NCBI GenBank assembly: GCA_026710565.1 | Contig: JAPOQV010000096.1 | Span: forward strand, 1 to 28,011 | From: Spirochaetaceae bacterium | Lineage (GTDB): Bacteria > Spirochaetota > Spirochaetia > SZUA-6 > Bin103 | Direction: 5' to 3' | Length of the DNA: 28,011 nt | Shown: in pieces, positions 1 through 7,436 of the stretch | How the letters are laid out: every line of letters begins with the position of its first letter | How positions within the stretch are numbered: the stretch's first letter is position 1 | Notes under the pieces: generated by a model | The model's input: only the letters and a program-made list of their open reading frames with translations | Told to the model about the DNA's origin: nothing | Databases searched by the model: none | Made by a program: the position numbers and the translations under genes

Positions 1-840
1 CGGGGCGTGGCCTACATGGACGGAACGCCCGACAAGAACTGGGGCGCTTTCGCCGACGCCGACGGCACGGTGCGTGAGGATCGCTTCACGCCCGCGGCCG
101 GCGGCGTGAGCCAGCGCCTGTTCATGCTGCTCAACAAGGGCCGGATCTTCCGCGACGTCGTGCTCATGGAGCACGCCCTGGCGCTGGCCGGGCATGTGCT
201 GGGCGAGCACTACCAGCTCTCCTGCAGCACCGCCAACATCATCGGCACGGGGGCCGCGCCCATGGAGCTGCACACCGACGCGTGGTGGATGCCGCCGCCG
301 GTGCCCCGGGGCCGGTTCGGGCTGCCGGTGGGATCGATCACCCGAGCCGAGGCGGGCGAGGTGCGCGACGGCGCCGCCATGATCGCGCCGCCCGCGGCCC
401 TGAACAGCATGTGGCTGCTGGTCGACTTCCACGACGACAACGGCGCCACGCGCGTGGTGCCCGGCAGTCACCTGAGCGGCCGGCAGCCGAAGCCGGACCT
501 GTACCGGGAGGAGGACGTGGTGCCGATCGAGGCGCCGGCCGGCACGGCGATGTTCTTCGAGGGCCGGCTGTGGCACGGCTCCGGCACCAACCGCACCGGC
601 GAGCCGCGCATGGGTCTGCTCAACACCTACTGCGGCCCGCAGTTCCGGCCGCAGGAGAACTACACCCTGGGCCTGCTGCCGGAGGTGCTCGCCGAAGCCC
701 CGCTCCGCCTCCAGGAGCTGGCCGGCTTCAAGGTGTGGAACGGCTACGGCCGCTTCGACGCGCCGGCCGTGGAGCTGATCTCGCAGGACCAACTGGTCGG
801 CGAGCTTACCCCGAGCGAGGCGCCGGCCGGTTCCCGCTAG
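1..840 (+). CDS. Phytanoyl-CoA dioxygenase (PhyH) family protein, 5' end cut by window
   Basis: Non-haem Fe(II)/2-oxoglutarate oxygenase of the PhyH family; the substrate cannot be told from sequence. The frame is open to the first base of the window, so the true start is probably upstream; the first start-like codon is a GTG at 7, and residue numbers here count from it. The iron facial triad is visible: HTD (H89, D91) and the distal His in WHGSGTN (H190), followed by an Arg (R201) suited to hold the 2-oxoglutarate carboxylate. A VVPGSH motif (about 150-155) is typical of the family. It ends in TAG 102 bases before the convergent sulfatase-like gene. Known of the family: hydroxylation of small molecules or acyl groups. 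Family assignment is firm, substrate unknown. Confidence 0.85.
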   Translation, partial: RGVAYMDGTPDKNWGAFADADGTVREDRFTPAAGGVSQRLFMLLNKGRIFRDVVLMEHALALAGHVLGEHYQLSCSTANIIGTGAAPMELHTDAWWMPPPVPRGRFGLPVGSITRAEAGEVRDGAAMIAPPAALNSMWLLVDFHDDNGATRVVPGSHLSGRQPKPDLYREEDVVPIEAPAGTAMFFEGRLWHGSGTNRTGEPRMGLLNTYCGPQFRPQENYTLGLLPEVLAEAPLRLQELAGFKVWNGYGRFDAPAVELISQDQLVGELTPSEAPAGSR

Positions 841-941
841 GAGTCGGTCGGATTTGCCGCGCAAGCGGGAAGGCCGACAGGCTCCGACGCGGAAGGTGGG
901 GATGGGCCAATAGCGGAGCCGAAGGCGACGGTATTGGGGCG

Positions 942-2432
942 CTAACGCTCCAGGTAGTCGCGCGCCCAGCTCCCGCCGGCCGCGCCGCTGCCGGGAGACC
1001 GCCACAGCGCGTGCACGGCGTCACCGGCGCCATACTCCGCGAGGGAGGACAGCAGCATCTCGTGCAGCTCGGCCACCGTGCCGCGGTTCGCCTCGGCGAC
1101 GTCCCGCTCGGCGCGCGGATCGGCCGCCAAATCGAAAAGCTGCGGCGCCCCGTTCGGGCCGACCGGCGCGTAGCCCCAGGTGCCGTCGCCGGGGAACGTG
1201 CGAGCGCGCAGGAACGGGGTGCTGGCGCGGGCGGGAATCCGATCCGGGGTCTCGGCTGCCGGGCGGATGTGGGCCGCGGTGATCGCGTGGCCGCGCAGCG
1301 TGCCGGAACCGGCGAGCAGCTCGGCGGCGAATGACCTGCCGTGCAGGGGCTCGGGAGGAGCGATCTCCACGCCGGCCAGCTCGCACAGGGTCGGCAGCAG
1401 ATCGAACGGCTGCGCCAGCAGGTCGAGCCGTCCTCCGGCCGGCACCGGTCCGGCCTGGGCGCGGCCGGCGATCAGGCACAGCTCGTCGCTCAGCACCGGA
1501 TAGAGCGGCCAGAACCGTTCGTCCTCCTCGGTGTGACTGCTCTTGCCACAGCAGTCGTGCTCGCCGATCGCCATGCCGTGATCGGCCATCACCACGACCA
1601 GCGAGTTCCGCCACAGCTCGAGGTCGTCGATCTTCTCCAGCACGCGGCCGATGTGGCGGTCGACCAGCTCCGCCTCGGCGGCGTAGTGGGCCCACAGGTT
1701 GCGCAACTCGGCGGCGGTGTAGCGGTCGGCAGGCCCGTAGTTGGGATGCAGCATCGGCGGCCCGTTGTAGTCGGGATCGTAGCGGCGCACCAGGTACTCG
1801 GGCGGGTCCCACGGCTCGTGCGGATCGAAGAGGTCGACCCACAGGAAGAACGGCCCGGCGCGGTAGTTGCGCTCCAGCCAGGCGGCGGTGGTCGCGGCGG
1901 TGCGGGCGCAGAAGGTGTCGGCCTCGGTGCGGATCGCGTTCGTCCACACGTGCAGGTCGACCAGCGTGCCGCCGAAGGTCTCCGGGAGACGGCGCGTCCT
2001 GGCGCGCGGCATCGCCCGGCCGATCGGGTCGTTCATGTGCAGCAGGGTGAGGTCCCCCTCCTGGCCGCGGTGCTGGTAGCTGCCGTGGAAGCCCACCTGA
2101 AGGCCCGCCTTGAACAGGTGCGGCGTGTCGCAGATGAGCTGCGTGAAGTAGCCCTGCGCGGCCAGCAGCGCGGCGATGTGGTTGGTCGTGCTGTGGCTGA
2201 TCGGCTGCCAGCCGTAGTGCGGCCAGCCGGCGCGCCCGCTGGCGAAGTCGGTGCGATGCGGGATGGTGGGAAAGCTGCCCATGGTGAGGCCGGTGAGCTC
2301 GGTGGCGCGCTCGGCGGCGAAGCGGTCGAGCGCCGGCGTGCGCACCGGCCGCGCGGCGCGGTTGCCGAGGTTGTCGCGCCGGAACGTGTCGGTGATCAGG
2401 ACGATGATGTTCGGGTGCTCGGATCCGGTCAC
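942..2432 (-). CDS. Sulfatase-like hydrolase with Thr at the nucleophile position
   Basis: Alkaline-phosphatase-superfamily protein of 496 residues starting at GTG. The sulfatase fold signature is clear: the N-terminal metal-binding segment NIIVLITDTFRRDN (D15, D20), the active-site segment, and a C-terminal ADHGMAIGEHD metal-binding segment. In sulfatases the active site reads C/S-x-P-S-R, with the Cys or Ser converted to formylglycine. Here the aligned motif is T56-I-P-H-R60, so no formylglycine precursor is present. A Thr nucleophile is known in phosphodiesterase and phosphonate-cleaving branches of the superfamily. The gene lies 53 bases downstream of the isochorismatase-fold gene on the same strand and is probably co-transcribed. 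No signal peptide is visible. Whether the substrate is a sulfate or a phosphate ester is open. Confidence 0.85.
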   Translation of the reverse strand: MTGSEHPNIIVLITDTFRRDNLGNRAARPVRTPALDRFAAERATELTGLTMGSFPTIPHRTDFASGRAGWPHYGWQPISHSTTNHIAALLAAQGYFTQLICDTPHLFKAGLQVGFHGSYQHRGQEGDLTLLHMNDPIGRAMPRARTRRLPETFGGTLVDLHVWTNAIRTEADTFCARTAATTAAWLERNYRAGPFFLWVDLFDPHEPWDPPEYLVRRYDPDYNGPPMLHPNYGPADRYTAAELRNLWAHYAAEAELVDRHIGRVLEKIDDLELWRNSLVVVMADHGMAIGEHDCCGKSSHTEEDERFWPLYPVLSDELCLIAGRAQAGPVPAGGRLDLLAQPFDLLPTLCELAGVEIAPPEPLHGRSFAAELLAGSGTLRGHAITAAHIRPAAETPDRIPARASTPFLRARTFPGDGTWGYAPVGPNGAPQLFDLAADPRAERDVAEANRGTVAELHEMLLSSLAEYGAGDAVHALWRSPGSGAAGGSWARDYLER

Positions 2433-2485
2433 GACGCCCGAGTCTACGCCCCTCGGCCCCCGGATGAGTAGCGCCGGCCCCGAGC

Positions 2486-3322
2486 CTACCGCGCGAGCTC
2501 CGAGCAGAGCTCATCGCCGGTCACGCTCGGGCACCAGAACTGCTCGATGTAGCTCACCGCGAGCTCGGTGGCGGCCGCGTGGCTGACGTACGGGGCGCGA
2601 GCCGGGTTGTACATGCAGTCGGTCAGGTCGCGGACCAGGTAGACCGGCACCCCCCAGCGCACCATCTGCTTGATGGCGAAGCTGCGGTTCAGGACGCACA
2701 TGTTGGTGTGCACCCCGGCGATCAAAACCGTGTCGATGCCGCGCTGCCGGTACAGGGCCAGGAACTCCAGGCCGTCATCGCCGATGGCGTCGCGTTCCCC
2801 ATCGATCCACACCCCCGCGTGCTGGCGCCGCCAGCAGCGGGTTCCTTCGGCAGCCGGATCGCCGGCCGTGTCTGAGGAGTCGCTGCCGTCGATCGGCAGC
2901 GGCGGGTCGGGGTGCGCGCGTTCGGCCGGCGCGGCTGCCGGCGGTGCATGCAGCACCCGCGCCCGCGCCGGATGGTCGGCATAGAACGCCATCGTGCTGG
3001 AGGGTGCGTGCACGACCAGCATGCCGCGGTCGCGGGCCGCACGGGCGGTGCGGTCGATGCGCGGCACGAGCGGCTCCAGCCGTTCCTCGGCGCCGCGACA
3101 CCAATGATGGTCCCACACGTCGCACAGCAGGAGCGCCGTGCGTGCCGGGCGCAGGTCGACCGGCCGCTCGACGACGCGCCAGTCGCGGTAGCCGCGCTCG
3201 TCGAAAGCCAACTCGCGCCTGCGGGCGGTCACGCGCACCGGCTGGTCGCGATCGGCCCCGCGGCCGCCGTTGGCACGTGACACATCCGGAGTCTTCCCGG
3301 CTCTTGCGTCGGCGTTCTGCAT
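2486..3322 (-). CDS. Isochorismatase-like cysteine hydrolase
   Basis: 278-residue protein with the isochorismatase/nicotinamidase fold, a family that cleaves amides or vinyl ethers through a Cys-Asp-Lys triad. The first strand carries the catalytic Asp (LLLCDVWD, D68). The nucleophile segment is AGVHTNMCV (C209) followed by helix LNRSFAIK. The region where the family Lys usually lies (about 160-175, RCWRRQHAGVW) has Arg but no Lys, so the triad may be altered. The first roughly 30 residues are polar and low in conservation; the ATG at 3322 is the only clear start before the fold. It diverges from the sulfatase at 3394 across a 71-base gap and leads into the sulfatase-like gene downstream. The substrate is unknown; the pairing suggests catabolism of a conjugated small molecule. 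Confidence 0.85.
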   Translation of the reverse strand: MQNADARAGKTPDVSRANGGRGADRDQPVRVTARRRELAFDERGYRDWRVVERPVDLRPARTALLLCDVWDHHWCRGAEERLEPLVPRIDRTARAARDRGMLVVHAPSSTMAFYADHPARARVLHAPPAAAPAERAHPDPPLPIDGSDSSDTAGDPAAEGTRCWRRQHAGVWIDGERDAIGDDGLEFLALYRQRGIDTVLIAGVHTNMCVLNRSFAIKQMVRWGVPVYLVRDLTDCMYNPARAPYVSHAAATELAVSYIEQFWCPSVTGDELCSELAR

Positions 3323-3393
3323 GGCGCCACCATAGCGGACGGACGCGCTGTGGCTCCCGGCCGGGGTCGGGCGCGTGCGAAATCCACCTCACC

Positions 3394-4839
3394 ATGCCCC
3401 CCAACATCCTCTGGATCTGCACCGACCAGCAGCGCTACGACACGATCGGCGCCGGCGGCACCCCGCACGTGCGCACGCCGCGGCTGGACCGCCTGTGGCG
3501 CGAGGGCACGGCCTGGACGCACGCGTTCTGCCAGAGCCCGATCTGCACGCCGAGCCGTGCCAGCTTCCTGACCGGCACCTACCCCAGCACCTGCCAGAAC
3601 ACCCGCAACGGCAACGCGCGCTACCGCGGGCGCTACCCGCTGGTCACCAGGCTGCTGGCCGGCGCCGGCTACGACTGCGGCCTGGTCGGCAAGCTGCACC
3701 TGGCCGGCGCCTACGAGCGGCCCGAGCCGCGCGGCGACGACGGCTACCGCTACTGGCGCTGGAGCCACGCGCCGCGCGACGGCTGGCCGTCCGGCCACGC
3801 CTACGCCGACTGGGTGCGGACCCGGGGCCACGACCTGGGCGAGCTGATCAAGGACCCGGCGGGCGTACCGGCGGAGCTGCACCAGACCACGTGGTGCGCG
3901 GCGGAGACGATCCGCTTCATGCGCGAGCGGCGCGGCGCCGACACGCCGTGGCTGGCCACGGTCAACATCTACGACCCGCACGAGCCGTTCAATCCGCCGG
4001 CGGCGTACCGCGCGCGGTTTGACCCGCAGAAGATGCCCGGCCCGCTCTTTCGCCCGAGCGACCTGGAGCAGCAGCGCCGGCTGCGCGCCGTGGACTTCCA
4101 GGGCGAGGCGCGCGATCCGGCCGGACCGCTCGACATCGCCCATCCGGTCCTCCCCTACTATCCCGGCCGCGACTCGGAGGAGGAGGCAAGCGAGGCGGCC
4201 TTCGCGCGCGATGCGAAGACGCTGCAGGCCGCCTACTACGCGATGATCGAGCTCATCGACGACCAAGTGGGCCGCATGTTGGACGCCCTGGAGGAGTCCG
4301 GCCAGGCGCAGGACACGCTGGTGATCTTCACCAGCGACCACGGCGAGACGCTCGGCGACCACGGGTTGATCCGCAAGGGCTGCCGCTTCTACGAGGGGCT
4401 GGTCCGCGTGCCGTTGATCCTGCGCTGGCCGGGCCGCATCGAGTCAGGCAGCGTCACGGACGAGCTGGTCGAGCTGACCGACCTGGCGCCCACGCTGCTG
4501 GCGGCGGCGGGGCAGCCGGTGCCGCCGTGGATGCAGGGCCGCTCGCTGCCGGACGGCGGCGCCGGCCGCGAGGCGGTGCGCAGCGAGTACTTCGATGCCA
4601 TCGACGGCCCGGACGGCAGCTACGCGACCATGTACCGGACGCGGACGCACAAGCTGGTCGTCTACCACGGCCACGGGCTGGGCGAGCTCTACGACCTGGA
4701 AGCCGACCCGGGCGAGTTCGACAACCTCTGGGACGAGCCGGCCGCGGTCGGCATCAAGTCCGATCTGCTCGTGCGCAGCTTCGACGCCTCGATGCGCGCC
4801 GCCGTCGACATGGGCGAGGAACGCATCGGCCCGATGTAG
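3394..4839 (+). CDS. Sulfatase, formylglycine type
   Basis: 481-residue arylsulfatase-family enzyme hydrolysing a sulfate ester of unknown substrate. The frame is open far upstream, but the fold begins at MPPNILWICTDQQRYD, so the ATG at 3394 is the start. D11 is the first calcium ligand. C51-T-P-S-R55 is the formylglycine motif, followed by ASFLTG. The second metal-binding segment is FTSDHGETLGDHG (D315, H316), followed by a Lys (K328). No signal peptide is visible, which points to a cytoplasmic enzyme acting on imported substrate. It needs a formylglycine-generating enzyme or anaerobic maturase, not seen in this window. It faces away from the isochorismatase gene; an AT-richer gap and the toxin-antitoxin pair follow it. 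Confidence 0.93.
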   Translation: MPPNILWICTDQQRYDTIGAGGTPHVRTPRLDRLWREGTAWTHAFCQSPICTPSRASFLTGTYPSTCQNTRNGNARYRGRYPLVTRLLAGAGYDCGLVGKLHLAGAYERPEPRGDDGYRYWRWSHAPRDGWPSGHAYADWVRTRGHDLGELIKDPAGVPAELHQTTWCAAETIRFMRERRGADTPWLATVNIYDPHEPFNPPAAYRARFDPQKMPGPLFRPSDLEQQRRLRAVDFQGEARDPAGPLDIAHPVLPYYPGRDSEEEASEAAFARDAKTLQAAYYAMIELIDDQVGRMLDALEESGQAQDTLVIFTSDHGETLGDHGLIRKGCRFYEGLVRVPLILRWPGRIESGSVTDELVELTDLAPTLLAAAGQPVPPWMQGRSLPDGGAGREAVRSEYFDAIDGPDGSYATMYRTRTHKLVVYHGHGLGELYDLEADPGEFDNLWDEPAAVGIKSDLLVRSFDASMRAAVDMGEERIGPM

Positions 4840-4911
4840 CTGCTCGGTCAGTCGCATGCCGTGCAACCTTCATACGATTCCTATGCATCTCACCGGGAGC
4901 ATGCACCAGGA

Positions 4912-4940
4912 TTGAAAACATTTGCAAATTTCGTTAACGT
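4912..4940 (+). promoter_or_regulatory. Candidate promoter and palindromic operator of the toxin-antitoxin pair
   Basis: The 113-base gap before the PIN gene is the most AT-rich stretch nearby. It contains TTGAAA (4912-4917), a 17-base spacer and TAACGT (4935-4940), a good -35 with a weak -10. Within the spacer lies the perfect palindrome ATTTGCAAAT (4920-4929). A palindrome between promoter elements would suit autorepression by the antitoxin or the complex. This is inference from layout only. Confidence 0.35.
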
Positions 4941-4952
4941 CTCTGATGACCG

Positions 4953-5486
4953 ATGGATGAGAGAGACCGAGGCGTCGTTGTCGACGCTTCGCCGCTGATC
5001 GTCCTCGCCAAGCTCCAGCGTCTATGGCTCTTGAACGATCTCTACGGCGTGGTCCTGATTTGCCCCGCCGTGAAACGAGAAACGCTCGATGCCGGCAGAG
5101 CTGTTCATGCCCGCGGTGTGGAGCAGATAGAAACCGCGCTCGAAGATGGCTGGTTGCGGCAGGCTCGCCTGACCGCGGACGAACGAGACATGGCCCAACG
5201 TCTGATCGGACGCGCCCGGCTGGGTCCTGGCGAGAGCGAGTCCATCGCGGTGGCGAACGCGCGACGGCTGAGGCTGATCATCGATGACAAGGAGGCTCGC
5301 AACGTGGCCGCGGCTGCCCGGGTAGAACATCTCGGCACGGCAGGCACGTTGCTGGAAGCACATCTTCGAAAGCGCCTCGACTTCGAAGAGCTGGAGGCAG
5401 CGCTACGCGATCTCAGTCACGTCTTGTGGCTCTCCCCAGCCGTCGTAGTGGAAATGTTGAGACTCGCACGGGAGGCGAAGAGATGA
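4953..5486 (+). CDS. PIN-domain (DUF3368-like) putative toxin
   Basis: 177-residue PIN-like protein. PIN toxins are metal-dependent ribonucleases with four acidic residues around the metal. Visible here: VVVDASPLIVLAK (D11 with S13), PAVKRETL (E43), GPGESESIAVA (E94, E96) and LIIDDKEAR (D111, D112). The order and spacing match DUF3368 proteins, which are usually annotated as nucleic-acid-binding or VapC-like and pair with UPF0175 proteins. The stop codon overlaps the next gene's ATG (ATGA), so translation is coupled. The toxin is first and the putative antitoxin second, the reverse of the order usual for UPF0175/DUF3368 pairs. Base composition is lower in GC than the flanks, consistent with mobility. 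Family confidence is high; toxicity is inferred. Confidence 0.85.
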   Translation: MDERDRGVVVDASPLIVLAKLQRLWLLNDLYGVVLICPAVKRETLDAGRAVHARGVEQIETALEDGWLRQARLTADERDMAQRLIGRARLGPGESESIAVANARRLRLIIDDKEARNVAAAARVEHLGTAGTLLEAHLRKRLDFEELEAALRDLSHVLWLSPAVVVEMLRLAREAKR

Positions 5487-5806
5487 AGAAGGAACAGATG
5501 GTAGGTGCGCGGATCCCGATGGATCTGGTCCGTGAACTGGAGCTCATCGAGAATGTCGAGCAGTCCGATCGCTCGACCACGGTACGCCGGCTGCTGTCAC
5601 AGGCCATTCAGCAGTGGAAGCTGGAGCACTACGTCCGGCTGTACGGGGACGGTAAGCTCACACTCGCGCGGGCTGCTCGGGATGCCGGGGTATCCCTGTG
5701 GGAGATGATGGACTACGCCCGCTCCAGAAGGGTGCCGGCTCAGTACGACGTCGAAGACCTGCAGCAAGACCTGGGAGTTCTCCGCACGAGCGCCAGTAAA
5801 CAGTGA
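5483..5806 (+). CDS. UPF0175-like putative antitoxin
   Basis: 107-residue protein starting at the ATG that overlaps the PIN gene's stop. The N-terminal part (about 1-30, MKKEQMVGARIPMDLVREL) resembles a ribbon-helix-helix dimerisation and DNA-binding segment. It is followed by a UPF0175-type core: LLSQAIQQWKLEHYVRLY, then DGKLTLARAARDAGVSLWEMMDY, the helix-turn-helix-like region characteristic of UPF0175. The C-terminal roughly 25 residues are acidic and could bind the toxin. Partner proteins of DUF3368 commonly belong to this family and are thought to be the antitoxin and autorepressor. A decayed copy of its core lies at 14129-14272. The next gene, the SDR, converges 24 bases downstream. Confidence 0.82.
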   Translation: MKKEQMVGARIPMDLVRELELIENVEQSDRSTTVRRLLSQAIQQWKLEHYVRLYGDGKLTLARAARDAGVSLWEMMDYARSRRVPAQYDVEDLQQDLGVLRTSASKQ

Positions 5807-5830
5807 AACCGTCCAAGACGACGAGAGGTC

Positions 5831-7318
5831 CTACTGCCCGTCCTCGACGCCCGCCCGTCTCGCCACGGCGGCCAGCATTCCGCGGAATATCAGCAGGTGC
5901 GGCACGTACAGCACGTACCAGTACAGCAGTCCGCCCAGTCCCGTCGGATCAAAGACGGCGGTCTGCCGGATGCTGGTCCCTTCCGCGCCGGGCGTGACCT
6001 CGAACTGCAGCCACGCACGGCCGGGCAGCCGCATCTCCGCCTCCAGCGACAGCACCCGCGGCGCATCGCACGCGACCACCCGCCAGCAGTCCAGCACGTC
6101 GCCGGCGCGCAGCTCCTCGGGGTCACGGCGGCCCCGCTTCATCCCCACGCCGCCGAGCATGCGGTCGACCACGCCGCGCAGCCGCCAGAGCGCGTTCGCG
6201 TAGTACCAGCCGCGCGCGCCCCCGATCCGCCGGATCGGGATGAACGCCCGTTCCGGGGCAGCGGCTACCGTGACGGCCCGCGAGTCGATCAGGCGGTCTC
6301 CGAACCGCCTGCCGGCACCGCGCGCCCGCCTGCCCGCGGACGAGGACAGCGCATCGGACCAGCTCGTCGCGACCAGGCGGGCATCCTCGTCCGCCAGCGC
6401 CTGGCGGATCGCATCGCGATACCCGAGCGGCCGGATCGGGAGGACCTCCAGCGCGCCGCGATCGCGTACCACGCTTGGCATGGTGATGCTCTCGATCAGC
6501 TTGCGCCCGACGCGCGCGAAGATCGGCGTCACCAGCCCCAGCCACAGGCTGGAGAGCTGCGGCGTCAGGAACGGCACCGGCACGAAGAGGCGCCGCAACC
6601 CGCGCTGGCGCGCGTACTCCTCCATGAGGCCCCGGTACGACGTGACTTCCGCCCCTCCGATCTCGAACACCCGGGACGCGTCCAGCGGCAGGTCGAGTGC
6701 CGCAACCAGGTAGGCGATCACGTCGGCGATCGCGATCGGCTGCGCCTGGACCGACACCCACCGCGGCGTGACCATGGCCGGCAGCCGCTGCACCAGCGCC
6801 CGGATCAGCTCGAACGACAGGCTGCCGGCGCCGATGACGATGGAGGCCCGGAACTCCACGGTGGGGATGCCCGACCCGCGCAGCACCTCCCCGACCCGCA
6901 GGCGGCTGCTCATGTGCGCCGATGCGCCGGCACCTGCCTGCCCGGCGAGCTCGTCGGGATGCGCCAGGCCGCCCAGGTAGACGATGCGGCGCACGCCGGC
7001 CCCGCGCGCGGCGTCCACGAACGAGCGCGCGGCGCGCTCCTCCTCCTGTTCGAAGTGCCCGCGGGACCCGAGCGAGTGCACGAGGTAGTAGGCGATGTCG
7101 ACCCCCGCCATCGCGCGGCGCATGCTGTCCGTATCCAGCACGTCGCCGGCCACCACCTCGGTGCCGGGGCCGAAGCGTCCTCCGATGAGCTCCGGCCGCC
7201 GCGTCACGCAGCGCACACGCCGGCCGGCGCCTTCCAGGGCCGCCACCAGCCGGCCGCCGATGTAGCCGCTCGCTCCGGTCACCAGGATCGGCGTTGGTGG
7301 TCGCGCTCGCTTCGCCAC
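5831..7318 (-). CDS. SDR family NAD(P)-binding protein with C-terminal DUF2867-like domain
   Basis: About 495 residues from the GTG at 7318, chosen because the Rossmann fold begins directly after it (PILVTGASGYIGG). The frame stays open to a TTG-type start at 7387, but that extension is low in complexity and would begin against the terminator hairpin of the upstream gene. The N-terminal half has the TGASGYIG nucleotide-binding loop, VVAGDVLD and YYLVHS, as in atypical extended SDRs (NmrA/complex-I-39-kDa-like). The C-terminal part (about 340 on, with WYYANALWRLRG, DCWRVV and a hydrophobic end) matches the SDR plus DUF2867 architecture, whose role is uncharacterised. It converges on the antitoxin gene. 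Probably monocistronic. Confidence 0.85.
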   Translation of the reverse strand: MAKRARPPTPILVTGASGYIGGRLVAALEGAGRRVRCVTRRPELIGGRFGPGTEVVAGDVLDTDSMRRAMAGVDIAYYLVHSLGSRGHFEQEEERAARSFVDAARGAGVRRIVYLGGLAHPDELAGQAGAGASAHMSSRLRVGEVLRGSGIPTVEFRASIVIGAGSLSFELIRALVQRLPAMVTPRWVSVQAQPIAIADVIAYLVAALDLPLDASRVFEIGGAEVTSYRGLMEEYARQRGLRRLFVPVPFLTPQLSSLWLGLVTPIFARVGRKLIESITMPSVVRDRGALEVLPIRPLGYRDAIRQALADEDARLVATSWSDALSSSAGRRARGAGRRFGDRLIDSRAVTVAAAPERAFIPIRRIGGARGWYYANALWRLRGVVDRMLGGVGMKRGRRDPEELRAGDVLDCWRVVACDAPRVLSLEAEMRLPGRAWLQFEVTPGAEGTSIRQTAVFDPTGLGGLLYWYVLYVPHLLIFRGMLAAVARRAGVEDGQ

Positions 7319-7391
7319 GGCACTATACGCTACCGCACGCGCAGGCTCAGCGCCGCACGTGGCACCGTGCGGCACATCCCGCAACAAGGGA

Positions 7392-7415
7392 GCGGCCGGG
7401 GGTTAACCCGGCCGC
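7392..7415 (-). terminator. Hairpin terminator after the family-5 binding-protein gene
   Basis: Perfect 9-base inverted repeat GCGGCCGGG (7392-7400) and CCCGGCCGC (7407-7415) around the loop GGTTAA. It lies 21 bases past the stop of the leftward binding-protein gene. The T-tract on the minus strand is short and interrupted, so termination efficiency is uncertain. It separates that gene from the SDR gene. Confidence 0.6.
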
Positions 7416-7436
7416 ATCGCCCGGTGCAGGTTCGCC

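Noticed and set aside
841..941. Possible small gene or terminator between the first two genes
   Set aside because: No start with a ribosome site and no stable stem of more than a few base pairs; I see nothing supportable.
1331..2050. Long Arg-rich frames on the strand opposite the sulfatase-like gene (and similar ones elsewhere)
   Set aside because: They are low-complexity shadows caused by high GC; the real gene on the other strand has recognisable motifs along its length.
2944..3393. In-frame N-terminal extension of the CTPSR sulfatase
   Set aside because: The extension is Arg-rich, overlaps the divergent hydrolase gene on the other strand, and the sulfatase fold starts exactly at the ATG at 3394.
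7325..7341. Near-identical 17-base strings at 7325-7341 and 14306-14322
   Set aside because: 16 of 17 bases match, but they sit at unrelated places (upstream of one SDR, across the start of another gene) with no further similarity around them; probably chance in GC-rich DNA.
7319..7387. Extended N-terminus of the SDR gene
   Set aside because: The extra residues lack conservation-like features and the start would abut the terminator hairpin at 7392-7415; the GTG at 7318 lies just before the Rossmann fold.
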